A stretch of DNA of 64,000 bases. Source: Ampullaceana balthica (Eukaryota; Mollusca; Gastropoda; Lymnaeidae). Of the stretch, positions 33,541 through 44,921 are shown piece by piece. The stretch covers positions 1,696,885 to 1,760,884 of the forward strand of contig CALYLW010000125.1 of NCBI GenBank assembly GCA_944989445.1, given 5' to 3'. The position numbers and the translations under genes are program-made. Each line of letters begins with the position of its first letter. Positions within the stretch are counted from its first letter, which is position 1. A model generated the notes under the pieces. That model did no database searches. It was not told the origin of the DNA and saw only the letters and a program-made list of their open reading frames with translations.

Positions 33541-34530
33541 GTGCTTGAGGTTAACTCAGGAGTTCCACAAGGAACTGTGCTAGGTCCCTTACTCTTTTTA
33601 ATTTATATAAATGATTTACCCAACAACATCTCAACAGGTACAAAAGTTAGGTTATTTGCTGATGATTGTATAATCTATAGAACAATTAACTCAGAACAAG
33701 ATAGCAAAATTTTACAAAAAGACTTAGATGAATTGATAAAATGGGAAACTAACTGGAGTATGTCTTTCCACCCAGAAAAGTTTCAACTCTTAAGAGTAAC
33801 AAAGAAAAAGAAACAAATAAATTCAAAATATTACAGTCATGGAAAGGAACTAACCCAAACTAAAGATGCAAAATAATTAGGAGTCTTAATAAATGAGAAA
33901 CTATCATGGAATCCCCATGTCAATGAAGTTATTAAAAAATCAAACAAAACATTAGGCTTTATAAAAAGGAACTTTAACAAATGTAATAGAGATATAAAAC
34001 TAAAATGCTACCTCACTTTGGTGAGACCTGTACTAGAATATGCATCTTCTGTATGGGACCCATCCAGCAAAGAAAACATTGATAAACTAGAACAAATTCA
34101 AAAAAGAGCTGCCAGATTCATTACTGGAGAATATTCGAAACTGACAAGAATAACACCATTAGTTAAATCATTAAACCTTGAAACACTAGAGGATAGAAGA
34201 ACAAAGAGCAAAGTAGTAATCATATATAAAGCAATTAATTCTAATTTAGAAATACAACACAAAGATAACTAAATACAACCCTCAGATAGACATAAGGATA
34301 AAAACAACTTTCTTATTCCGTATGCAAGAACAAACACATACAAGTTTTCCTTCTTCCCGTCCGGAATTCGGACGTGGAATGGGTTGCCTGAAGAATCCAG
34401 GAAAACCAACACTTTATCAACATTTAAATCTCTAATAAAAATGCAGGACTAAACACAAACCATAGATAAGCGTAGGACGCAATAATCTTCTGTATAGAAG
34501 GAGCGTCTGTAAAAAGATAAGATAAGATAA
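33541..34530 (+). pseudogene. Non-LTR retrotransposon family A, 5'-truncated copy
   Basis: Starts within the RT domain (VNSGVPQGTVLGPLLFLIYI), with the catalytic FADD near 33,656-33,667, and continues through YLGVLINEKLSWNPHV, RPVLEYASSVWDP, IQKRAARFITGEYSKL to the C-terminal FFPSGIRTWNGLPEE. In-frame stops occur at about 33,874 and 34,270. The 3' tail is CTTCTGTATAGAAGGAGCGT followed by GATAAGATAAG. RT of the jockey/I type copies the element RNA at the target. Very similar to the minus copy at 50,912-51,660. Confidence 0.88.
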
Positions 34531-34552
34531 GCTGGCAGCACTGTTTACACCA

Positions 34553-34640
34553 CAAATTTACAACGTAATCTAATTGCACTTCAAACCGATGAGGAGGAAG
34601 CTACACGATGAAAAGCTCATTCCGACTTTGCTGGATAAGT
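34553..34640 (+). pseudogene. Helitron 2 N-terminal fragment
   Basis: Encodes RNLIALQTDEEEATR then a stop, nearly the same as RNRIAIQTDEEAATRR within Helitron 2 at 35,459-35,510. It lies directly after the family A retrotransposon tail, so probably belongs to a broken relative of Helitron 2. Confidence 0.6.
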
Positions 34641-35284
34641 ACGGTGGTGAATGAACATTATGTGTTAAAATAAAATATTTAAATATGTCTTAAGCTGAAA
34701 AATATTGGCAAATGCGACACAATCGTAGTTACCATTTAAATAATTTTCAATATTGATTCAAAGTTTGTGACAATTATTTCGATTTTTTTTTCAAATAATT
34801 TTTAAAAAAATAGTGATTTTAATCACTCATATTGTGAATAGAATTCTGAGTAGAAGTAAAATAAAGTGACATTCGAAAGAAAAACGTTGAAATTAATTGA
34901 TATTTTATTTTATTTTAGATCAACATCAATTACTTATCAAATTCAAGGACATTTTAATTTGTTATATAACCAAATACATAAAAGTTTCAAAGTAAATATG
35001 ATGACATAGTTGGAAACAGCCAGTTTTTCGACTGCTTCTCAGTGTGAAATAACTAAATTACGCGGGAGCCTTCGTAAAATTTTCAAATATCCAGTCCTTA
35101 ACTTTTACTGTTATTTTAAAGGTTATCTTTCACAATCTGAAACATACACATCATTGAAATTCTGCATATATATTAATTGATTTCAAATATCATCAAAAAT
35201 ATCTTCGTAAGTACCAGAACAATAATTAACTTTTATATATATTTAACTATTTTCGTATTTATTATTTTGGACTGTAGAAACACT
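34641..35284. other. Presumed Helitron 2 leader, no clear terminus
   Basis: AT-rich sequence before the first RepHel-like codons. A Helitron 5' end (TC after A, TA-rich) should lie here but cannot be chosen among several candidates. Confidence 0.35.
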
Positions 35285-38200
35285 ATGGATGTGGGCGAAG
35301 AACCAATGGAAAGGAAGCTCAGGCTAGCAAGAGAACGTCAAGCAAGATGGCGGGCTAAACAATCTCAGGAAACCCTCGCTAAAATTAATGCTGAAAAACA
35401 TTAGAGCTGGAAACTGAAGAGCAGGCAGCTGCACGTCGAGAAGCAATTGCAGCTTCACAACGTAATCGAATTGCAATTCAAACCGATGAGGAGGCAGCCA
35501 CACGTCGAAATGCTCATGCCGCATCTCAGCGTCTCCACATCAGTGTTCAAACTAAAGCTTGATTCGTTGATGGGGGACATTACAAAGCATGGAATCTTCG
35601 GACAATGTCTCTCTTTCGTGTACAGCATTGAGCTTCAGAAACGTGGCCTCCCACACGCTCACATCTTGGTAACATTGAGAGTGGAGGATAAATTCACCAT
35701 GGTGCACAGAATTGATCAATACGTCAGCGCTGAAATTCCCCCAGAATCAAGTCCGCGACTTCGGGAAATAGTCACGCCATGTATGATGCATGGTCCGTGT
35801 GGCTCTACAAACTTACAAGCACCATGTATGGTCAATGGAAGTTGCAGTAAAAATCAAAAAATTCTCCCAAAAACGAATGTATCGAAACGCGCGCAACACA
35901 GCAATGTCGTCGTTCCATACAACCCCTATTTGACTCTCAAATATAACGCACACATTAACGTCGAGGTCTGCACATCACTTCATGCCATCAAGTACATCTA
36001 CAAGTACATTTTCAAAGGCTTTGATTGCGCCAACATATCCATCAGATCAGATGGAAATCCAGAATTGCGATACGATGAGCTTTCCAATTATATAAGTTGT
36101 CGTTACGTTAGCGCTCCGGAAGCGATGTGGAGATTGCGAGAGTCACCAATGCATGATCGCAGTCATGCCGTGATGCGTCTCAACGTTCACTTGCCAAATC
36201 AACAAACGGTCGTATTCGAAGCTGGGCACGAAGAGGAGGCGCTCTTAGCGGCACAAACTGGCAAAACTAAACTCGAGCGATGGTTTAGTCTCAACGAGAA
36301 TGATGAGGAAGCAAGACAGTGGCTTTACACGGATATACCCTACCATTACACTTTCACAAAAGGTCATTGGCAACAACGCAAGAGGGGAGGGAACAATGTG
36401 GTAGCGCGTATGTATACGGTGGAATTAAGGACGAAGAGCGATTCTATTTACGAATGCTTCTTCTCCACGTGCGTGGAGCTACCAGCTTTGAATTTTTGCG
36501 AACGGTTGATGGTGTTGTTTATGAGACATTCAAGGCAGCAGCATCAGCACGAGGATTACTTGAGTCTGACGACGAATGGGCAAATTGTTTGAGAGATGGA
36601 GCCACATACCTTATGCCAAAGCAATTACGCGAGATGTTCGCTTATATCTGCGTATTTTGTATCCCTGCTGATGCTCCGAAATTGTGGGAAGATCATCTAC
36701 CGGACATGATTCTTGACTACGCGCGACGTGACCCAGAGCCCATATCTATCAACAAAGCGCTCCACAACATCAATGCCATCTTCAAGCAGCACGGCAAATC
36801 ATGTAGCAAATTCAAGCTACCAGAGCCCACTGGAAATTTTACTGACGACACTCCGGCGTACGATGCCGTCGAAGAGGCGCGAGAGGGAGCAGAGCGAATT
36901 GCACTTCTCAACGACCAACAGCTCAGTGCATTTAATCAAATAATTGCAGCAGTGGACGATGTGAATGCCACACAGCGATGTTTTTACATTGATGGACCGG
37001 GAGGCTCCGGTAAAACATTTCTTTACACGACGCTCATGTCATTCATTCGCGGTCGAAATCAATCTGTCTTGCCATTCGCGACAACCGGAATTGCTGCAAC
37101 GCTTTTGAAGGGTGGAAGGACAGTCCACAGTGGATTCAAGTTGCCAGTTCCTTTGCTCGATACTTCAGTCTCATTAATGCGCTTAACATCCACAGAAGCT
37201 CAAATATTGCAGGAAGCATCTCTCATTCTCATGGACGAGATCACAATGTTGCCAAAACATGGCTTGCGTTGCATCGATAAGCTTCTTCGCGAGATTATGG
37301 ATGTTAACTTGCCATTTGGAGGAAAGGTTCTGGTGATTGGAGGAGATTTTCGTCAAACCTTACCTGTTGTTCCGCGTGGTACTCGCACAGACATCATCGA
37401 GTGTTGCATCAAAACAAGTAGATTATGGAGACATTTCAAGCAATTGACATTGGTAAACAAATATGAGAAGCGAGGGACAAAACGCTCATAATCAGTGGCT
37501 GTTACAAGTGGGATCCGGAAATTTAGAGCCAGTGTCGGGACTTTTTGATGAAGATGCAATTCAAATACCGCAGCAAATGGTTTCAACACACGATCTCATT
37601 GAGACAATATTCGCAAATGTTCAACAGATGCCACTCGAAGAGCTTTCAAAGCGCGTGATTGTTGCACCGACAAATGCTCAGACACTCGCAATGAATCGTA
37701 AAATCATTGAGATGTTGGCTGGAGATCCTATGATTTATTACTCAGCAGATTCACTCAGCAGCGAAGACCCCAGCGACAATCTCAATTTTCCAACAGAATT
37801 CTTGAATGAGTTGACCCCATCGGGTATGCCACCACATGTTCTTTTATTAAAAAAGGGCACCATCATCATGCTTCTACGTAACTTGAACCCGAAGAAGGGT
37901 ATGTGTAATGGAACAAGACTCATTGTGGAAGAGCTGGCACGAAACTTTATAAAAGCAAGGATTATATCAGAATGCAATCGTGGTGACTTGGTATTAATTC
38001 CTCGCATCGATCTTGCACCGACGGATACTGTGTTACCTTTCACCTTCAAACGACGTCAATTTCCGATTACACCTGCATATACCATCACTATCAATAAGAG
38101 TCAGGGTCAGACATTCGATCACGTAGGAGTAAATCTTCAGACAGCTGTTTTCTCGCACGGAATGCTATATGTCGCTCTGTCAAGGTCTCGCGATGCTCGA

Positions 38201-38299
38201 AATATCAAAGTACACGTTGAATCCAACTCATATCAAGGTCAACTACTTAATGATCTGAGAGTTTTTACGAGAAATGTCGTCTTCAAAGAGATTCTTTAA
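35285..38299 (+). pseudogene. Helitron 2 RepHel with N-terminal internal deletion and frameshifts
   Basis: Begins MDVGEEPMERKLRLARERQ with an Arg/Ala-rich leader (35,285-35,565, one frameshift at about 35,402), then jumps straight to VFKLKLDSLMGDI. Compared with Helitron 1, the zinc-finger region and the first half of the Rep domain are missing. Kept are the HUH motif (LPHAHILV, near 35,650), the tyrosine region (YIYKYIFKGFD, near 36,000), Walker A (GPGGSGKT, 36,994-37,017), Walker B (LILMDEIT), GGDFRQTLPVV (near 37,340) and motif VI (TINKSQGQTFD, near 38,090). Frame changes at about 36,425 and 37,465 break the helicase. The helicase half would unwind DNA during rolling-circle transposition; this copy is inactive. 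Confidence 0.9.
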
Positions 38300-38814
38300 A
38301 CCAAAAATATTGTCACATAACATTAACAATGACGTCATTGTTTTAGCTCATAATTTTAATTTTGGAAAAAGGAACGATGTAAAAAGAGGATTTGAGGATT
38401 TTAATATATATATGACAAGCTCCTGTCCGTCGTCACCATCGCCCAGGGATGTGTCCTGCCAAACATCCAGGCCCAAAAAGTCAATGAAGGCCACCGGTGG
38501 CAAGAGCTAAACATCATCAACAACAACAGAACCACCCGGCCCATTTTGTTTTTTTTCGCCATACTGTCCTTTTCAGGACAACCCCCAATTACTCCCCAAT
38601 TAGCTTGGTCTTGGTGCCGCCCACGAACAAACGAGTTTTCCTTCCAATGTTTACTTTCTGTCGGCTAATTAGTATTAGTCCCACGGTGCCACTGGCGCCA
38701 CGGCGCCACAGGACAACCTAGGACAAGTTAGTTGGGATTTTGAAAAAGGTGGGCGCGTAGGCGCCCTTAAAAAAGGGGGCGCCGCAGGTGCCACGGCGCC
38801 GCAGCACAACCTAG
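38300..38814 (+). mobile_element. Helitron 2 3' region ending in CTAG
   Basis: Contains TGACGTCA (38,330-38,337) and GGCGCC-rich hairpin sequence at 38,745-38,805 (GGGGGCGCCGCAGGTGCC, ACGGCGCCGCAGCAC), then ACCTAG with T following at 38,815. A GC-rich stem a few bases before CTAG is the Helitron 3' layout, so 38,814 is the likely end. Confidence 0.65.
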
Positions 38815-40140
38815 TAACATTCATATTTGGTTTGGCTTTGCGGTACAAAGCAGTGGCCTTTTATACCAGTACTTTCTTTATATTATACATTGGTAAAAAC
38901 TATTTAATTGCATTTGTCACACGATGAATGGATTTTATTTTTAAATTATGAGTTTTGTTATGTTGTTTATAATAACTCAAAATTTAATTTAAACAAATAC
39001 TAATTATGTAAGGATTTTATGTGGAAAGAAATGGCCCAAGTGAAAAAAGCTTAATCGTAAATTAATCGTAAATTAAACGTTTTGTTTTTCTAATAATGTG
39101 TTGCGTGTTCTATATTAATTTTTCTTGCTCATTTACTGGCTAATGCCCTTAAATTTATCATCGTATCTTATATATACAGACGCTCCTTCTTTTCAGAAGA
39201 TCATTGTGACCACAGACCATGACGAATGATCTGTTGGCAAGTGATGTAGCGTTCACAGGCCACGCATTACCCAGCCGCCTAACTAGTGTAAGGTACCCAT
39301 TCGGAGCTGGGTGACTCAGGGCGCCCTAAGCCCCAGAAACAGGTCCTTGCCTTCATATTGATTCGAACCTGTGACCATTGGTATGCCAGTCGAGCGCGCT
39401 GCCACTCGACCACCAATTCTTGTTTACTTATTAAAGTTTAGTATCAATGATCTTAACATGCATAATGCATATAAAAGCCTAGTACCAATGCTGTGATTTT
39501 TTTTTAAATAAGCTAAATAAATTTAAACTTGGCTAACGGATTTATAAACATAAATATATTAAACTCAATACAAATGAATCTAAAAGCATTTAATTAAGTT
39601 GGGCTGCGAATTGAATATGCCAGTGTCATTACTCTGTAGCCGGAATAACAAAAGCCATTTAAAAAAAAAGATTTTTAGTCAAACAGATCATCTTTTTTTT
39701 TAATTTGGTAAATAATTTGTTTATTTTTCAGAAAATAAATCTGGTGTTTGAAATATAATTCACAAAATATGATGTCTTATCGGGAAAAGTAATCCAAACT
39801 TTAATTGCATTTCTTTTTAAAATTATACCAATTGCATAACAGCCGTAAATTTAAATAGTATAATATAGAGAAAAAAAATCATTTCCATATTAAAACACTA
39901 ATAACGACTATCAAAAAGTATACTTATTTTTTTAGCAGTACTTTATTGCAAGACCATATTTTAAGCGACCGCCTTTTAATTAACTTTCATTGACTAAAAA
40001 CGGTGCGCAAATTGTATTGCAAGCTTTTTAAACAAGATTGAGTTAGTGTCTTTAAATTATTTTGGAAACTTCATTACATTTACAACATTTATAATTTACT
40101 TTATTAGCTCTTTCTTATAAGCAGCTTTTGTCTTTTAGGC
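38815..40140 (+). repeat. Long inverted repeat, arm 2, with SINE insertion
   Basis: Reverse-complement partner of 28,845-30,083, interrupted by a SINE at 39,164-39,414. It begins immediately after the Helitron 2 terminus (TAACATTC), while arm 1 continues further, so Helitron 2 apparently inserted here between A and T. Confidence 0.8.
39164..39414 (-). mobile_element. SINE family A, minus copy
   Basis: From right to left on minus: tRNA-like head with GGTGGTCGAGTGGCAGCG (A box) and GGTTCGAATC (B box), a body with CCCAGCTCCGAATGGGTACC, and a tail CTGAAAAGAAGGAGCGTCTG followed by AAGATA. More diverged than the copies at 41,856 and 54,772. Arm 1 lacks it. Confidence 0.85.
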
Positions 40141-41721
40141 GCAATGTAAATAGGGAAGTATTTATATGTATGTGTGTTTGTGTGAGTTTGTGTATGAAAA
40201 TGTCACTGAAACTTTTTTTTTCATTGAATTAATGGCATTAATAAATGATAAGGTTAATACGTTTTCAAAGTATGTCAATCGAACATTGTCAAAAGTTATC
40301 AACTTTAAACTTTCCTGTCGTCCATGTTCAGCCCTTTTAACTTTGAGAAACGAGAAGCGGTCATTTCACTCAAACAACAGAATAGATTGCTTAACTATTT
40401 CAGCTGCACACCAAAATGCAAATCTCGAACTAACTGAGCGCCTCACCTCAGCCCAGATCTTCACAACATTTCGATTTGGGTTATACAGTAAATTTAACGT
40501 ATCGGGTGACCTTATATTTTTAAAGCTTTCTTCTGGAAATTTTGTAAACGCTACCGGTAAAAGAAAGTAATATGTATTTGAAACATTATATACACACATA
40601 TAAATCGCAAATTTCAAATAAGCCATAACACAGGTGCTACTTATAAACGTAAAGGATGAATTGCATATTCCAAGACATCGTTGTCATGTTCTCGTATTAT
40701 TTGATCATCTCTGATGTCCAGTTCATTTGTCTTTTTTTAAAAATAAGCATGACCACTTAGCCACATCTAAAATGTCTTGCCTGGCATGAACCCCATTAGC
40801 CCTAATATTGTTACGCCCCTGACTAAGCTTATGATTGCTTCCATTATCATACCCAGAGGCATGAAGAACAAAAACAAAATGTATTTTGAGTCATTAACAT
40901 TAATTTTTAAAAAAAACTTATAGTGTATTGCAGAAGTTTAACACCGTGCGAATAAATAAGTATTTAAATGAGCGGTGTCACTTCCGACATAGATTAATAA
41001 TGAGGAATGGCGTATCAAGGTGAACTTGGACATTTCAGATTTGTCATGCTTGTATACTTAAGTCTTGCTTACATACTATAATTAATAAAATAAATAAACC
41101 CACTCAGTACACCACACTTATGTATAATTGCATATAGATAAGTGGAGAATTTATTTTTAAATAAACTCTCCCGGAGAAACTTTTTTGGGAGGAGACTTTA
41201 TTTCGTGAAACTGGTAGCAACTGTTTGATATAATCTTAATAATGCTTACATTAAAAGCGGCATTTAAAACTACCACCCTACCCCAGAAAAAACAAAAACT
41301 GAGCTAGATGTCATGTTGTGGAATGTAATCTCCCCGAAGTTTTATGGAACAAATAATACTTTCTTGCACAATCTCAATCATAGGACATTGGAGAGATCCT
41401 GTGTATGCTTGATATGTAATTGTAAGTTGACAAAGCTTGACACATAATTTTTATAATTATGAGTACACATTATGTTTCATAATTATCAACCATACCATTG
41501 ATTTTTTCATGCTTGGCGCCAAAGCTTTTATTTTTTTAGACAAGAGAAAATTTATTTTGAAAGTTTAAAATGTAAGTGCACCAAATACATACTATCGGGC
41601 TATTTTACAAAAATCGTGTGCCGCAATTCCTTTTTTTTTGGCAATATTTTTTTAATTTCAAATTAATATATTTTAAAAACGAGTAACTTTCTCTTAACAT
41701 TGATGTATTAGGGGTTGGGGC
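40141..41721. other. Non-coding sequence; one hAT-like terminus
   Basis: A plus frame of 134 codons (40,166-40,570) has no recognisable domain and is not called. GTTACGCCCCTG near 40,823-40,834 matches the right terminus of the MITE at 24,452-24,632, but a left partner is not seen. Confidence 0.45.
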
Positions 41722-42536
41722 TGTTGTGACGGAGTCGTTGTCTAGGGTTTGAGGCCCCCCTTGGCCACAGATATTTACCACATTGGACGGGTGAATGACT
41801 CAGCAACGCTGGGTTTTAGTTTAAAGTACGTTTATTGACATCGAATCGTCGACATGGGGACGCGGTGGTCGAGTGGCAGCGCACTGGACTGTCGTACCGA
41901 TGGTCACGGGTTCGAATCCGTGTGAAGGCAAGGGCTTTGTTCCCGGGGCCTAGGGCGTCCCTGAGTCACCCCGCTCCGAATGGGTACCTAACACTACATG
42001 TAGTTAGGCGGCTGGGTAATGCGTGGAACCCACAAAGCCGTGGCCAGTGAATGCTGCATCACTTGCCAACAGATCATCTGTCATGGTCTGTGGACGCAAC
42101 CATCTTCTGCATAGAAGGAGCGTCTGTAAAGATAAGATAAGAGAAGATGTATGGTAAAGTACAATTGGCAATTTTATAGTTGATCTTCATGCCATCTAGA
42201 GTCCACACAGCCTTTTACTCTTAACAGTCAATCGTCCTCGGCCCAGCTTGACCGTATCGGACTACGTTCAACAAAACTCCACTCTCTATCGTCACAATCT
42301 CAGTTTCAGTCGTTAACTCGGCAACTCAGCTCTCTCTCAGTCACACACACTCTCCTGTGTTATATATTCCCTCTTCTCCCCGACCGGTCTTTACCGCCCG
42401 GGATCATTCAGTCTCCACGCTGATTACAGCTGAGTACCCTGAGTTCACCCCCCCCCCGTTCCACGTGGACAAGCGTTCACTGCCTGTTGACCCATGCTCG
42501 CCCCCATTTATGGGTAGTCATCCCCACACCACAACA
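41722..42536 (-). mobile_element. Possible solo LTR
   Basis: Bounded by TGTTGTG and CACAACA, an LTR-like TG...CA pair. On minus there is a TATATAA-like box near 42,362-42,370 and AATAAA near 41,829-41,834, in the right order for U3 and R. No 5-bp target duplication was found (GGGGC versus TCTGA) and no internal region is present. It contains SINE A. Confidence 0.3.
41856..42144 (+). mobile_element. SINE family A, copy 2
   Basis: Head GGGGACGCGGTGGTCGAGTG with A and B boxes (TGGTCGAGTGG, GGTTCGAATCC), body, and tail ATCTTCTGCATAGAAGGAGC with GTCTGTAAAGATAAGATAAG. The tail equals the 3' end of retrotransposon family A. RNA polymerase III transcription is expected from the boxes. Confidence 0.92.
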
Positions 42537-42596
42537 TCTGACCGTAACTGACCGCCTGCTTATGCATAAGTGGGGAGGGGGATAAAATCTCCTTTT

Positions 42597-43120
42597 TAAA
42601 TCCCTTATATTAACTTCACCGCCGTCTCTCTCTCTCTGTCTTGTCTCTGTAAAAAATGACCCACTTCCCATGATTCGATCGAACTGAAATTTGGCACACG
42701 GACCCGTCTAACCTACCAATGCATCGTATCAAAATTTCAGAACGATCGAACGTACCGTAATTAAATTAATGCATTTTTAGTTTATCCTTATATGAGGTAT
42801 GTAATTTAAATTCACCGTTTGTTATTGTTTTTTTCCCACGTGAAATTTTGAGCTGACGCATTGAGGCGACCCAACGAAGCGACGGGCGCTTTTGTTTACA
42901 TTTTACGTGTCACTCTGAGCTCGGTCAAGGGCATCGGTGACCAGACTTTTCCCCTCTCCCCCCCACCCACCCCTCCCCCCCCCACTAGGGTTATGATGCA
43001 AAGTTGAGTTAAGACAGATTCAGTCTGTAAATGTTTGAAAATAATCAATACTGTTAGTTATGTCTCATATATAAGGGATTTATAGTCAAAAACTTTGTTT
43101 TTACGGGTTTGTTTTTTAAA
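42597..43120. repeat. Tandem unit 1 with short inverted ends
   Basis: Starts TAAATCCCTTATATTAAC and ends ATATAAGGGATTTATA (inverted match about 14 bp), then TTTACGGGTTTGTTTTTTAA. A unit-wide copy starts 520 bp later. Also holds CTCTCTCTGTCT microsatellite and GATCGAACGTACCGTAATTA. Confidence 0.8.
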
Positions 43121-43595
43121 TCCCTTATATTAACTTCACCGCCGTCTCTGTCTCTCTGTCTCTCTGTCTGTCGTCATCTCATGGGCGGGCGGAAAAACAA
43201 AAGTCGAAAATGACCGACTTTCCGTGATTCGATCGAGCTGAAATTTTGCAAACTGACCCGTCTCACCTAACAATGTATCGTATCAAAATTTCAGATCGAT
43301 CGAACGTACCGTAATTAAATTAATGCATTTTTAGTTTATCCTTATATGAGGTATGTAATTCAAATTCACGGTTTGCTATTTTTTTTTCCACGTGAGTTTG
43401 AGTTGACGATTAAACGTCGACCGTCGTGCCGACACCCCCCCACGTCCCATCCCCCGTTAAAAGAAAGGGGACATCACTCGGTGTCAGTCTGTAAATATTT
43501 GTGGCGTTGAAACATAATCAATACTTTTAATTATGACTAAAATATAAGGGATTTATAGTAGAAAACTTTGTTTTTACGGGTTTGTTTTTTTACCA
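43121..43595. repeat. Tandem unit 2
   Basis: Second copy of the preceding unit with the same ends (ATAAGGGATTTATA near 43,545-43,558). A partial third copy (CAATGCATTGTATCAAAATT, GATCGATCGAATGTACCG) is at 44,080-44,150, and a distant trace at 50,400-50,460. Confidence 0.8.
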
Positions 43596-44330
43596 CGTTT
43601 TAATTAACTCGCTTTCGTTGGGCATAGGGTTGGTCATTTCTAAAGCCGAAAAACGTCATAGCTCAACGAGTAATATTCTATTTTTAGATTACATTTTAGC
43701 GGAACAATGTTTTGATGCATAAATACAGTCTAATCACTATGTTCTCAAAATTGTTGCAATAGTAAAATTACGAAACTTTTTTTTCCTTTTTCAAGTCCAA
43801 TTTTCTGTCTTAAATTAACGAAGAATCAAGAAATAGCTGACAGAATACATCCTTCTCAATATACCTACATTTACATATTGACTCGTATCTTTTATTAAAT
43901 TTTTATGAAATCTGACCTTAAAAAAGATAAATATAGCCCCATTATTTCTATTAATAGCTCTCCGCAATATTATGACAAGGCCTATTGTCCAAGATTTTTT
44001 CAAATCTGCCAACGTAAAATTTAACCACTTTTGATGGTCCTAGAGATCTAAAAAGTTTACCACAGATAGATTTTGGATGACAATGCATTGTATCAAAATT
44101 TTAGATCGATCGAATGTACCGTTATTAAATTAGTGAACTTTTTAGTTTATCTATAGTCTATATATAAGCATCTGTATCGTCGGCTTTTGTTGACATCCAT
44201 GAGTTCCCCCCGTGACCACATCACAATGTTTTTAAAACGTTGGGCGGGCGCTTGTGAGGTGTTTGGTAAAATAAATAGAGGTAAAAAATATTGTTAAAAA
44301 CCAAGTTTTTATTAGTGGACTAAAAAGAAT
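43596..44330. other. Non-coding sequence with a partial third unit
   Basis: Apart from the fragment at 44,080-44,150, this is AT-rich with no supported gene. Confidence 0.45.
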
Positions 44331-44687
44331 AAAATAAATAAAGGTAAAAAAATGATTTTTTAAAATCCACGTTTTTACTAGCGGACTAAAAAGAAGAAAA
44401 TAATTAAAAACTTGTAAGTTCAAGTACTTTAATTTAATATGACTAAAAACGTGGGGCGGGTGTTTGGTATAAAAATTAAAGATTTCTAATTTAGAAGGCA
44501 AAAGAGAGATCTATAAGTGAGAGTATGAGTGAGCTGGATATGTTAAACCTCATAAGCGCCCGCCCCACGTTTTTAGTCATACTAAATCAAAGTACTTGAA
44601 CTTACAAGTTTTAGATTATTTTCTTCTTTTTAGTCCGCTTGTAAAAACGTGGTTTTTAAAAATCATTTTTTTACCTTTATTTATTAT
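44331..44687. repeat. Foldback repeat, about 130-bp arms
   Basis: Left arm about 44,331-44,460 and right arm about 44,558-44,687 are inverted copies (AAACTTGTAAGTTCAAGTAC versus GTACTTGAACTTACAAGTTT; CCCCACGTTTTTAGTC on the inner edge), around a 97-bp loop. Loop and right arm are also found at 2,850-3,000. Confidence 0.88.
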
Positions 44688-44847
44688 TAAAGCCAGATCG
44701 TCGAAAATTAATTCAGTTTTGAGCGCAGTAGATCATCTTTGGAAAATGATTGGTTACAGCTTCAATTGTCTATTTTGTTCTCTGTATTGATCAAGCTAGT
44801 GGCGGAGATAAAGGCCAGTTTAGATCTGAATGTTGAAATAGACTTAC

Positions 44848-44921
44848 CGGGAATCACATTGGCCATCAATTGTCCTGTGACGAAAACCAGTATTAACATC
44901 AGGACGATGCTCATGTTTGAC
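44848..44921 (-). CDS. Signal-peptide exon of the secreted peptide gene
   Basis: A 74-base minus exon: acceptor TATATTTAG, seven bases of 5' UTR, ATG at 44,912-44,914, 22 codons, one spare base and donor GTAAGTC. It encodes MSIVLMLILVFVTGQLMA followed by NVIP: a short N-terminus, hydrophobic core and small residues before a plausible signal peptidase site near the Ala. The spare base and the two leading bases of 5,839-5,914 form an Asp codon. An intron between signal peptide and propeptide is common in secreted peptide genes. Start choice is clear, since it is the only ATG before the core. Downstream neighbours for 39 kb are transposons, so the join is inferred. Confidence 0.7.

Noticed and set aside
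40166..40570. 134-codon plus frame
   Set aside because: No recognisable domain, and an equally open antisense frame; position within AT-rich non-coding sequence. Left as unassigned.
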